A stretch of 64,000 nucleotides of DNA from Anaerolineales bacterium (GTDB lineage Bacteria > Chloroflexota > Anaerolineae > Anaerolineales > Villigracilaceae), in assembly GCA_016789305.1 (NCBI GenBank), contig JAEURJ010000013.1:62001-126000 (forward strand). The letters run 5' to 3'. Position numbers and translations under genes: made by a program. The notes beneath the pieces were generated by a model. It did no database searches. It was not told where the DNA came from and saw only the letters and a list, made by a program, of their open reading frames with translations. Numbering within the stretch: position 1 is the stretch's first letter; every line of letters starts with the position of its first letter. This document shows positions 22,041-30,404 of the stretch, piece by piece.

Positions 22041-22207
22041 TTGTAAGCGGGGATGAAGGACGGTTTTTCTCGAAAGACTGCAAAACAAGTTCGGGGTATG
22101 CAGCACATGATTTGGTAATACCAGCTTTGCTTTTTGGCTGTTATTCTCTCCTTGGTTACCCCCGAAAGGGGAAAAGATGGCGATCAGGTGTTGATCGCCA
22201 TCTTTTT
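22041..22207 (+). ncRNA. candidate nitrogen-regulated small RNA
   Basis: A transcript of about 167 nt is predicted from the promoter at 22007-22034 and the terminator at 22172-22207; no credible open frame lies inside. The visible fold has a mostly open 5' half and hairpin A at 22117-22145 (arms aataccagc and ggctgttatt with one mismatch). A 13-nt linker ctctccttggtta (22146-22158) follows, then hairpin B ccccgaaagggg (22160-22171) and the terminator hairpin. The linker bases 22147-22158 are perfectly complementary to 25952-25963, the Shine-Dalgarno region of the second glutamine synthetase gene. Its inner CUCCUU also matches the amt ribosome sites over 7 bases. The likely role is translational repression or stability control of nitrogen mRNAs. 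It does not resemble 6S RNA, tmRNA or SRP RNA. Confidence 0.7.
22172..22207. terminator. bidirectional terminator (sRNA and glnE)
   Basis: Perfect 15-bp stem aaaagatggcgatca and complement with loop ggtgt; T-run on the plus side, A/T flank on the minus side. It ends the sRNA, and it lies 20 bases past the glnE stop on the other strand. Confidence 0.92.
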
Positions 22208-22226
22208 GCGTATACAAAAGCTCTGT

Positions 22227-25200
22227 TTAATTTTCCCTGCTCAATAACTGGCTGTTGATCTCCTGCACATCGGCGGCATACCGGGTGAGATCATCTCGAA
22301 GGTGTTCCACGTCCATTTCGTAACGCAGGCGGCGGGCAAGGAAAATAAACTCCTCCGTACCGAAGGGCGGAATGGTCACATCTTTGGCGTTGCCGCGCAC
22401 GACCCTCAGCGAGTCAACCAGCCATCGCAGAAATGTATGTGCTTTACGCAGGCGTGTGTAATTATCGTCTGAAAGAATGCCGGCATCATGCAGCGCAGAC
22501 ATGGCGTCGCGTAAGTTGGTCAGGCGCAGGGCGGAATTTTGCGCTCCGTGATTGATCTGTAATCCCTGGATGAGATATTCGATATCCACAAGACCGCCCG
22601 GGCTGAATTTGGCATTGAACGTCCCGCCTGTAACCAAATGACGAACCTGGCGTTCACGCATGGCCCGCATGGCGGTCACATCGAACGGGCCGCTCTCATA
22701 TGCATACACATCCCGCAAATTGCACAATTCATGGTTGAGTTCATCGTTGCCTGTGATGGGTCGAAGCTTGATCAACGCCTGACGCTCGTACGCCCATGCA
22801 GCTCCCTCGGGTGCATAATAACTTCGAAACGAGTCCAGCGAAACTGCCATACTGCCTGCCTTGCCATGTGGACGAAGCTGAAGGTCTATTTGAAAAATTC
22901 CTTCCTGGCGTGATTGCAAGGCATCAATGACTGCACGTACGAGTTTTTCAAAGTAATCAGGAGTGCTGACGATGTCACTTCCATTTGTTTGCCCGTTGCC
23001 TGCATAAACGAACATCAACTCAATATCAGAAGCGAATCCCAGTTCGCGGCCGCCGCATTTCCCCAACGCGAGAAGTGACAACCCGCAGGGCTGCCCGTTT
23101 TCCAAAAACGGGTCGCCGTGAATGATGCGCAGCTCAGAATCGCAGCGTAGAAGAGCGGCGCATAAGATCGTATCCGCAAGGTCTGTCAGTTCAACGGCAA
23201 AGTCGTCGAATTCCTTCGTCAACCCAAGGATGTGACGCATGTCAATTCGGAAGAGTTCGCGATCTTTGAAGGCATTTAAAGAGGCCCGCCAGTCGGGATA
23301 TTGAATATCGCCTACCTTGTTGGTTTCGAGCGCCGTTTCAAGTTCGTTTTCCAGTTGCGGTTTTGGTTTGGCTGTGGAAAGCGCATCCATGTCTTTTACG
23401 ACCGGGAAGAGGTTTGCATATTGCATCCGCAGGAAATCCTCCCACAGGAAGTTGCTTACACCAAGCAGACGTGCCAAGGCATTCAAGACATCCGGGCTTT
23501 CGATGGATGCAATTTCATCGGGCCAATTGGGGCGCTGGAAGAGCTGTACAAGGAATTCACGGAAATGTAACAGTGCGCTGGATGGGTTGGGTGAATGCGG
23601 AAGAAGATGTGTGAAGTGTTTGATCAATACGACAGCGGCGCGCAGTTCGCGTTGTTTTTGAGGCGATGTGATTTTCCGGCCGTTCTCGTCCGTGACGTGC
23701 AGGATATCCTGTGCGCGCGTGCCGATGGATTGAACGATGGTGCGTGCGATATAAGTATGAGTTAAAGCAAGGGCATTGGTGAATTCGTATAAAAAGCCAA
23801 AGGTATCCGGCGTGTCAATGCGCAGGATGGTATGTCGTTCATCCGCATCATTGTCTATTTCTATGTTGATCAGCGGGAGCACCGATAATTTGCGGGGTAC
23901 ATTTTGATAGGCCTGTCCCACACGAACAGCCAGCTCACCGCGCGCCTCACGTCGCTGACCTGCGCGCATAATACGAAGGAGATGGTGGAGATCATTTGTG
24001 TAGGATTCCCAGATCGAGTCGCCGGGTGGCTCGGGCAGAATCGATTTTACGGTGAAGACGTCCACGATCTTGCGGCGGGTATCCTGTTCGGGCGTGGATG
24101 AGGGTCGTCGCGGAGGCAGGCGGCGGGTGGGATCGAAGCGGTCAAAAGCCCGAGGTTTGGATGTCGTTGGCGAGTCGGGTACCGGTTCGTAGGTGAATGC
24201 ATTCCCATCCTGGATGTTAAATCCAAAAACAAAGAACAGGCCGCAAATGATGGAAAGCTCGCCCGGATAATCATATCCCACCACGGTGACGCGCCATGTA
24301 TTTTTGTTGATGGAGTGGGCCGCAACAATGGCTGGTGTTTGTTCGTTGACCCCGCGCGCGAGGTCGGCATGATATTGGATTTCATCGTTTGAAAATGAGT
24401 CCACATAGTCGGCACCCAGGCGTGCAATGTGTTGAACGACTTGCGGCTGTGAATCGCTGACAGGTTCATTGCCGACGCGGCGAAGATAGATCGCGCGGAT
24501 GGCTTTGCGGTGTTCATCGTAACGATGGATCAATGCGTCGGTGTTTGGGAAGCCAAGCCGTCCCGCAAGAAGCGCAAGCGACTCGGGGTCGGAAGGCATG
24601 GTGTAGGTTTGTTGATAATGCATCACTTGAATGTAATGCTCGATGGTTCGCATCAAGGTGTAGCCGTCGGTAAGAATGCGAACTTCTTCCTTGGTAAGCA
24701 GTCCGTGATCTGCGAGACGCGGGAGAATTTGAAGGGTGGCACGCCCATGCAGGTCGGAGTATTGATTGCCATACGAGAGTTGCAGGTATTGGACAACGAA
24801 TTCCACATCGCGGATGGAGCCTTCGCCGAGCTTAACTTCGCCCCAATCACGCCCCTTTTGTTGAAGGGTCTGTTCCGTGCGTTGTTTCATCGTGAAGACG
24901 CTGGCGCGCACTTCTTCAGACGCATGGCTGAAAATGTATGGTTCCACTGATGCAAGCAGTTTTTTGCCGAGTACAAGATTACCTGCAATGGAACGGGCCT
25001 TGAGCAGTGCCTGTTTTTCCCACAGGCGGGCGTGCGCTTGAATATATTGAAGATACCCATCGGGCGTGGTGATGAGGAATCCGTCCCGGCCCCACGGACG
25101 GAGACGCATGTCCACGCGGTAGAGAAAACCTTCGGGTGTGACTCCGCCAATGTTGTCTATCAACCATTGACCAAGCTTGAGTTTTTCCATGGGATCATGG

Positions 25201-25814
25201 GCAGTAACAAACAGCAGATCAATATCGGAGCTGTAGTTGAGTTCCTCGGCTCCGTGTTTGCCCATGGCAATGACGACGAAATCATCCGCACTGACCCCGC
25301 TTTGCTGGCTGGCAAGGTCGAGACAGGTACGCACGAGTCCACTGGCAAGTTTGGAGAGTTGTCGTGTGACGGTTCTCAGGTCGTATAAGGCGAGCAGGTC
25401 ACAGGCGCCGATACGCAGAAGTTCGCCGCGTTGGTAGCGGCGCAGTGCATCCAGTTGTTGATCAGCATTTGCCTCAGCGATTATTTTTGATGATTCCGCA
25501 TGGATCGTTGCCGTGCTTTTACGCTGGGTTAATACGTTGCGATGGTGAAGCAGATCGACATTTTGGGGGTTGCGTAAAATGATCTCCGTCAGAAATTGAC
25601 TGCCCGAAAAGATGGTGACGAGGCTTTCGATGACACGTGGATTTTTTGCAAGCCCATGGATCAATGATTCATCTGCGCTTTCCAGGAGGCGCTCAAGGTA
25701 AATACGGGATCGTTCGGGGTCCGCCGCCGAGGAGAGGGCGGTATGTAGATGCGGTTTGACGACCTCGATTGAAGCCCCGAAGTGCCTCGCGATGTTGCGG
25801 AGATTTTCAGTCAT
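22227..25814 (-). CDS. glnE: glutamine synthetase adenylyltransferase/deadenylase with inserted ACT-like domains
   Basis: Adds and removes AMP on a tyrosine of glutamine synthetase. At 1195 aa it is about 250 residues longer than E. coli GlnE (946). The N-terminal half (deadenylase) has IAMGKHGAEELNYSSDIDLLF near residue 185 and the EGSIRDVEFVVQ block. The C-terminal half (transferase) has LALGKCGGRELGFASDIELMF near residue 920 and later GGLVDIEYLIQG. Between them, about residues 505-735, lie two ACT-like segments: WRVTVVGYDYPGELSIICGLF and ILRIDTPDTFGFLYEFTNALA. Both are of the type found at the end of GlnD. The C-terminal catalytic motif reads SDIE, not the usual SDxD. The start ATG is chosen at MTENLRN; it is divergent from the second glutamine synthetase gene. 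Confidence 0.93.
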   Translation of the reverse strand: MTENLRNIARHFGASIEVVKPHLHTALSSAADPERSRIYLERLLESADESLIHGLAKNPRVIESLVTIFSGSQFLTEIILRNPQNVDLLHHRNVLTQRKSTATIHAESSKIIAEANADQQLDALRRYQRGELLRIGACDLLALYDLRTVTRQLSKLASGLVRTCLDLASQQSGVSADDFVVIAMGKHGAEELNYSSDIDLLFVTAHDPMEKLKLGQWLIDNIGGVTPEGFLYRVDMRLRPWGRDGFLITTPDGYLQYIQAHARLWEKQALLKARSIAGNLVLGKKLLASVEPYIFSHASEEVRASVFTMKQRTEQTLQQKGRDWGEVKLGEGSIRDVEFVVQYLQLSYGNQYSDLHGRATLQILPRLADHGLLTKEEVRILTDGYTLMRTIEHYIQVMHYQQTYTMPSDPESLALLAGRLGFPNTDALIHRYDEHRKAIRAIYLRRVGNEPVSDSQPQVVQHIARLGADYVDSFSNDEIQYHADLARGVNEQTPAIVAAHSINKNTWRVTVVGYDYPGELSIICGLFFVFGFNIQDGNAFTYEPVPDSPTTSKPRAFDRFDPTRRLPPRRPSSTPEQDTRRKIVDVFTVKSILPEPPGDSIWESYTNDLHHLLRIMRAGQRREARGELAVRVGQAYQNVPRKLSVLPLINIEIDNDADERHTILRIDTPDTFGFLYEFTNALALTHTYIARTIVQSIGTRAQDILHVTDENGRKITSPQKQRELRAAVVLIKHFTHLLPHSPNPSSALLHFREFLVQLFQRPNWPDEIASIESPDVLNALARLLGVSNFLWEDFLRMQYANLFPVVKDMDALSTAKPKPQLENELETALETNKVGDIQYPDWRASLNAFKDRELFRIDMRHILGLTKEFDDFAVELTDLADTILCAALLRCDSELRIIHGDPFLENGQPCGLSLLALGKCGGRELGFASDIELMFVYAGNGQTNGSDIVSTPDYFEKLVRAVIDALQSRQEGIFQIDLQLRPHGKAGSMAVSLDSFRSYYAPEGAAWAYERQALIKLRPITGNDELNHELCNLRDVYAYESGPFDVTAMRAMRERQVRHLVTGGTFNAKFSPGGLVDIEYLIQGLQINHGAQNSALRLTNLRDAMSALHDAGILSDDNYTRLRKAHTFLRWLVDSLRVVRGNAKDVTIPPFGTEEFIFLARRLRYEMDVEHLRDDLTRYAADVQEINSQLLSREN

Positions 25815-25879
25815 AATTAATATTATAACCTTGGCGCATTTTGGGCCCTGTTTTGCCTCTATCACACTGGGTGAAAATA

Positions 25880-25924
25880 TGCTCCGTTTGGGTAATGGAC
25901 GGGTACTACCCGCCCAACTACAAT
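25880..25924 (+). promoter_or_regulatory. nitrogen-locus dyad and promoter of the second glnA
   Basis: tgctccgtttgggtaat (25880-25896) abuts -35 tggacg (25896-25901), spacer 17, and -10 tacaat (25919-25924). A further inverted repeat gggtactaccc covers the spacer and could bind a second protein. Transcription should begin near 25931, giving a leader of about 40 bases that contains the sRNA-complementary site. Confidence 0.7.
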
Positions 25925-25951
25925 GACGCGTGAAATTATAGACCTACATAA

Positions 25952-25963
25952 TAACCAAGGAGA
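25952..25963 (+). promoter_or_regulatory. sRNA-complementary ribosome-binding region of glnA2
   Basis: The sequence taaccaaggaga contains the Shine-Dalgarno aaggag 8-13 bases before the ATG at 25971. It is the exact reverse complement of 22147-22158, the single-stranded linker of the candidate sRNA. Pairing would cover the ribosome site. Confidence 0.6.
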
Positions 25964-25970
25964 AAATAAA

Positions 25971-27383
25971 ATGGCAAAGACTGTTGCTGAAGTTCTCAAG
26001 ATGGGAAAAGAAGTCAAATTGGTGGATGTTCGCTTCATTGATATGCCTGGCACCTGGCAGCATTTCACGATCCCTGTGCACCGCCTGACCGAGGACCTTT
26101 TCAAGGAAGGTCTGCCTTTTGACGGCTCGTCCATTCGCGGTTTCCAGGAAATCCACGAGTCGGATATGCTGCTCCTGCCTGATGTTGAATCTGCATTTAT
26201 CGACCCGGTTGCGAATATTCCCACCCTGGTCCTGATCTGTGATGTGCATGACCCGATCACGCTTGAAGCATACGGGCGCGACCCGCGATACGTTGCCCGC
26301 AAGGCGGAAGCCTATGTCAAGTCGACCGGCATTGCTGACACTGTTTACATTGGCCCTGAGGCCGAATTCTTTATCTTCGATAACGTGCGTTATTCAAGCG
26401 GCACGAACGAATCCTACTATCACATCGACAGCGAAGAAGGCTGGTGGAACAGCGGCCGCGGCGACCGCCCCAACCTGGGCGGCCAGATCGGTCCCAAGCG
26501 CGGTTACTTCCCTGTTCCCCCGACCGATACCCTGACCGACGTTCGCAGCCAGATCTTGATGGCGCTCGAAGAATTGGGCATCCCAATGGAAGTTCATCAC
26601 CATGAGGTGGCTACCGCCGGTCAATCAGAATTGGGTATGCGTTTCAATACACTCACCCGCATGGCCGATCAACTTTTGATCTACAAATACATTGCCAAGA
26701 ACGTTGCGCGCAAGAACGGAAAGACCGTAACTTTCATGCCCAAGCCAATGTTCGGCGATAACGGTTCCGGGATGCACTGTTCCTCCTCTCTGTGGAAAGG
26801 CAACACAAACGTCTTTTATGATGCCGCTGGGTACGCCGGTCTGTCCCAGAGTGCAAAATACTATATCGGTGGCATTCTCAAACACGCTCCTGCATTGCTC
26901 GCACTCACTTCACCGACCACCAACTCCTATCGCCGCCTCGTACCTGGTTATGAAGCACCCGTCAACCTCGCTTATTCGCAGCGCAACCGTTCGGCCATCT
27001 GCCGCATTCCAGTGACCAAGAGCACCAAATCCAAACGTGTTGAATTCCGCGCACCGGATGCGTCCAGCAATCCCTACTTGTGCTTCTCCGCGATCGTCAT
27101 GGCGGGTATCGATGGTATCTTGAACCGCATCGACCCCGGCGAGCCTGCCGATAAGGATCTGTACGAACTCCCTGCAGAAGAAGCCAAGCTCATCAAGCAG
27201 GTTCCCGACTCTCTCGGTGCCGTGCTAAATGCACTCGAGGCTGACCATGACTTCCTGCTCAAGGGTGACGTGTTCACAACGGACTTCCTCGAAGCTTATA
27301 TTAGTTACAAGCGCCAGGTTGAGCTTGATCCCATGCGCCTGCGCCCGACACCTTACGAATACAGTCTGTACTTTGACTGCTAA
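25971..27383 (+). CDS. glnA: glutamine synthetase, E. coli-like GSI-beta (470 aa)
   Basis: A second glutamine synthetase, 470 aa (E. coli GlnA is 469). Motifs: [33 protein letters not shown] (metal ligands), [34 protein letters not shown], and [17 protein letters not shown]. Tyrosine 398 in [13 protein letters not shown] matches the adenylylation tyrosine of E. coli GlnA, so this is the expected substrate of the GlnE encoded next to it on the other strand. The start follows ccaaggag by 8 bases. It has its own promoter with the nitrogen-locus dyad and ends at a terminator, so it is a single-gene unit. Confidence 0.96.
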   Translation: MAKTVAEVLKMGKEVKLVDVRFIDMPGTWQHFTIPVHRLTEDLFKEGLPFDGSSIRGFQEIHESDMLLLPDVESAFIDPVANIPTLVLICDVHDPITLEAYGRDPRYVARKAEAYVKSTGIADTVYIGPEAEFFIFDNVRYSSGTNESYYHIDSEEGWWNSGRGDRPNLGGQIGPKRGYFPVPPTDTLTDVRSQILMALEELGIPMEVHHHEVATAGQSELGMRFNTLTRMADQLLIYKYIAKNVARKNGKTVTFMPKPMFGDNGSGMHCSSSLWKGNTNVFYDAAGYAGLSQSAKYYIGGILKHAPALLALTSPTTNSYRRLVPGYEAPVNLAYSQRNRSAICRIPVTKSTKSKRVEFRAPDASSNPYLCFSAIVMAGIDGILNRIDPGEPADKDLYELPAEEAKLIKQVPDSLGAVLNALEADHDFLLKGDVFTTDFLEAYISYKRQVELDPMRLRPTPYEYSLYFDC

Positions 27384-27408
27384 CTGACAGTACGCCTCCT
27401 TCTACACC

Positions 27409-27449
27409 GAAAGCTGGCAGCCGGCCAACCGCTAGCTGCCAGCTTTCAC
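27409..27449 (+). terminator. terminator after the second glnA
   Basis: Perfect 13-bp stem gaaagctggcagc and complement with a 13-base loop, followed by acattt. The T-run is short, but the stem is strong and well placed, 25 bases after the stop. Confidence 0.75.
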
Positions 27450-27460
27450 ATTTGACCATC

Positions 27461-28087
27461 ATGAACACCTTGCTCCTCTCATCCTTTATCCTTGCGATCT
27501 CATTTTGCGCCCCTCCAGGGATCATCACTGTGGAAACTGTCCGCCGTGGTTCGGCACGCGGATTTATTCCTGCATTGTATGTGCAGTTTGGCTCGCTGGT
27601 GGGTGATACCACCTGGGCGATCATTGCACTGACTGGGTTGGCATTCCTCATTCAAAATCCTGTCGCCAGGATCGTCCTCAGTTTGGTTGGGATTCTCTTG
27701 ATGTGCAAACTCGCATGGGATGCTTTGAAGGATGCGCGGGAAGGCAAGGATTTGGATGCATCCATGCCATCTTCCGCCCGTGGAGATTTCGCAAGTGGAG
27801 CGTTCCTTTCGCTGGGCAATCCGATGAATATCGTATTTTGGACCGGCCTCGGTACAACCGTGTTTGCCTCCATCGCAGGCGGACCCCAACCGATTCACTT
27901 CGCAATTTTCTTTGCCGGCTTTTTAGCCGGTGCAATTTTATGGTGCTTTGTCATGGCCGGGCTGGTCGCCTGGGGGAAGCAATGGATGACCCGTGATTTT
28001 TTTCGCTGGGTCAATGTTGGTTGCGCTGCCGTCCTGATCTATTTTGCATTTCAACTTGGCTTGCAAACCGCGCAGAGCCTGATCTAG
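27461..28087 (+). CDS. LysE-family amino-acid exporter
   Basis: A 208-aa membrane protein with six hydrophobic segments, length typical of LysE/RhtB exporters that push amino acids out of the cell. The N-terminal APPGIITVETVRRGSARGF block corresponds to the family's PGP-x-N/T signature after the first segment. LGNPMNIVFWTGL in the middle matches the second conserved Asn-Pro motif. The start is ATG at 27461; a TTG three codons earlier is possible. No strong ribosome site was seen, and a terminator hairpin lies 12 bases upstream, so expression may depend on read-through or an unseen promoter. An exporter close to glutamine synthesis could relieve amino-acid excess. Confidence 0.88.
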   Translation: MNTLLLSSFILAISFCAPPGIITVETVRRGSARGFIPALYVQFGSLVGDTTWAIIALTGLAFLIQNPVARIVLSLVGILLMCKLAWDALKDAREGKDLDASMPSSARGDFASGAFLSLGNPMNIVFWTGLGTTVFASIAGGPQPIHFAIFFAGFLAGAILWCFVMAGLVAWGKQWMTRDFFRWVNVGCAAVLIYFAFQLGLQTAQSLI

Positions 28088-28112
28088 TTCCCATTTCCAT
28101 GGATTACAATTG

Positions 28113-30404
28113 ATGGACTTAACCCTTTCCGCCATCAACTCGATGAAAATTAACCCCTCCTCCCCCGAAGTCAACGAAAGCCAACTGCTTGAGGTACTTG
28201 CCAGTCTCAATCAGATCAGCGATGCTATTAATCACATCGCGCCCGGTGATGCTGTTAACAGTGGCGTTAGTCTGCAGTTGATCGTGGAGACGGCCATTCG
28301 AGTGGTGCCGGGGTCGTCGGCTGTGATCTATACGTACGATCAGGCCACGGGTCAGTTTGAAGCGGAGTCGCGAGTCTCTGCCCAGGCGGAAGGCCGTGAC
28401 CTGCCGGCGAATCCGGATTATCCCGATGACGCTCCGCGTCCCGGTGGAATTGGAATTCGAACCATCCAGCGCAGGCGTCGAAGCCTGTCTTATGAAGAAC
28501 ATGATCTTGACATCCATCCTTATCATGCGGCATTGGGTGTGAATGCGGTTGGCTGTTTCCCGTTGATCGTCGCCGAACAGGCAGTGGGGATTTTGTATAT
28601 TTATTTATATGAAGAACGTGAGTTCACCAAGCTCGAACAATTGATGTTGGATAATTTCGTCAACCAGGCGGCGATGGCGATCTACCATGCACGCCGGTTG
28701 ACTGGTGTTCGCCGGGACCTGGCACGCAAGGAAGAAGAATTGAGCCGCCTGCATCGCGCAGGTCTGATCATCTCGTCCCGTTTGCGTTTGAAGGAAACGC
28801 TCGAATCCATTCTGCAACTGGCGCTTGAAGTGACCAATGCGCGATATGGAATTTTCCGGCTTGTCGATCGAAGCGGCGACTTTTTGATCACGAGCGCGGT
28901 CGGCGGCAGTTATATTGATCGGCCGATTGTCGAAAAAATCCCATTGAGAGGCAATAGCGTGATGGCACATGTGGCCCGCACCCGGCAGCCTGCACTGATC
29001 CACGATCTGCGCGAAGACCCGTGGGCTCATGTATATTTCCCGTTGGACTCTGGAATGAGGATGTTATCTGAATTGGCGGTTCCGCTGGTTAATTCCAGCG
29101 GTCGTTTGGAAGGTGTATTGAATGTGGAAAGTCCGCATATCAGCGCCTTCTCTGAAAACGACAGTCATACACTTCAATCGTTGGCGATCTATGCCATCAC
29201 CGCGATTCAGGAAGTGCGTTTGCTGGATGCGCTGCAGGAAGTGGCGCGCCTGTTGATCTCACAGCCGGGCAAGCAAGTGTTGAGTCACATCGAATCAGTT
29301 GCCAGTGATCTGTTGGACGCTTCATCGAGCGTGGTCTGGATACTGGACGAAAACAAGGAACTGGTCCACTTCGCCTCTGATGGAAAACCCCAATCGCAAA
29401 AGTTGAAATTACAGGAAAGCCTTACCGGCGAAGCCATTCTCCTGAAGAAGACCATTGCTTTGAAAAAGATCGACGCAAGTTTGAAACCGAATCATTATGT
29501 CGATTCGAAAGATTGGTCGCGCGGATTGATCATTCCGCTGGTGACAGGCGAGGGCGGCGAGGTGATCGGCGCGTTCAGCATCTCCAGCACCGATGCGGAT
29601 GCGGGCCGCCTGTCGGAATCAGAATGGGATGAAAAAGTGTTGACCTGTCTTGCGCATTACGCCGTGCTTGCGATCCAAAACGAATCACATCAACAGGCGC
29701 TGCAAACCACGCAGGAACAGCATTTGATCGCCGAGACCTTTGCGGCAGTGGGTGATATTTCCTCCAATCTTTTGCACAACGTCAATAACAAAGTGGGTAC
29801 CATCCCGGTGCGCGTGCAGACCATCGAAGATAAGTATCACGCCATGCTTGAAAAAGATGCGTATCTTGCCAATAACCTGAAAGAGATCGAGCGTTGTGCC
29901 GCGGAAGCCATGCAGATCGTGCAGGAGAATCTCTCCCACCTGCGTCCGATCCGCGTGGAGAAGGTTTCGGTCGCGCCGCGGGTCAATGAAGCCATTCAGG
30001 CCACGACCATTCCAGCTCACATCCAGATCCATTTGAATGGATTGGAACAGCTTCCGATGGTGCAGGCTGGCGGGCAAAGCCTTGTCTTTGTTTTCAAGAA
30101 TCTGATCGAGAATGCGATAGATGCCATGCAAGGCAGCGGGACGATCACCATTCAAGGACATAGCAGCGGAAAATGGGTGGATGTTTCCATGATCGATAGT
30201 GGCCCCGGCATCCCGCGTGAAATGCACGACCGTATTTTCGAGTTGGATTTTTCAGGCCGCACATCCCGCCCCGGCAAACTCGGTTTCGGGCTGTGGTGGG
30301 TAAAAACTTTAATGACGCGTCTTGGTGGTTCGGTTTCCGTGGAAAGTGATGGCAGCCATGGAACCACCTTCCGTCTGCGTTTGCCAGCTGTGGAGGTTTC
30401 ATGA
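28113..30404 (+). CDS. triple-GAF sensor histidine kinase
   Basis: A 763-aa cytoplasmic kinase with no membrane segment. Three GAF-like domains lie at about residues 30-195 (with the ILYIYLYEEREFTKLEQLMLDNF end motif), 215-375 (VPLVNSSGRLEGVLNVES) and 385-540 (IPLVTGEGGEVIGAFSIS). The kinase core follows: phosphorylated His in LLHNVNNKVG (about residue 560), N-box FKNLIENAIDAM, G1 DSGPGIP, and G2 GFGLWWVKTLM. The HNxNN form of the H box is the NtrB-like/CHASE-associated variant. Ligands of the GAF domains are unknown. The stop overlaps the next gene by 4 bases, so the regulator is its partner. A location just after the nitrogen genes may be chance. Confidence 0.9.
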   Translation: MDLTLSAINSMKINPSSPEVNESQLLEVLASLNQISDAINHIAPGDAVNSGVSLQLIVETAIRVVPGSSAVIYTYDQATGQFEAESRVSAQAEGRDLPANPDYPDDAPRPGGIGIRTIQRRRRSLSYEEHDLDIHPYHAALGVNAVGCFPLIVAEQAVGILYIYLYEEREFTKLEQLMLDNFVNQAAMAIYHARRLTGVRRDLARKEEELSRLHRAGLIISSRLRLKETLESILQLALEVTNARYGIFRLVDRSGDFLITSAVGGSYIDRPIVEKIPLRGNSVMAHVARTRQPALIHDLREDPWAHVYFPLDSGMRMLSELAVPLVNSSGRLEGVLNVESPHISAFSENDSHTLQSLAIYAITAIQEVRLLDALQEVARLLISQPGKQVLSHIESVASDLLDASSSVVWILDENKELVHFASDGKPQSQKLKLQESLTGEAILLKKTIALKKIDASLKPNHYVDSKDWSRGLIIPLVTGEGGEVIGAFSISSTDADAGRLSESEWDEKVLTCLAHYAVLAIQNESHQQALQTTQEQHLIAETFAAVGDISSNLLHNVNNKVGTIPVRVQTIEDKYHAMLEKDAYLANNLKEIERCAAEAMQIVQENLSHLRPIRVEKVSVAPRVNEAIQATTIPAHIQIHLNGLEQLPMVQAGGQSLVFVFKNLIENAIDAMQGSGTITIQGHSSGKWVDVSMIDSGPGIPREMHDRIFELDFSGRTSRPGKLGFGLWWVKTLMTRLGGSVSVESDGSHGTTFRLRLPAVEVS

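Noticed and set aside
22041..22207. 6S RNA, tmRNA, SRP RNA or a glutamine riboswitch at the sRNA locus
   Set aside because: Length and folds do not match: no long closing helix with central bubble, no tRNA-like ends, no SRP loop, and no gene follows that a riboswitch could control.
25880..25920. NtcA-type site GTA-N8-TAC in the glnA2 promoter
   Set aside because: The spacing between GTA and TAC is nine bases here, and the other dyad copies have no such pair; the shared symmetry is TACYC-N5-GGGTA instead.
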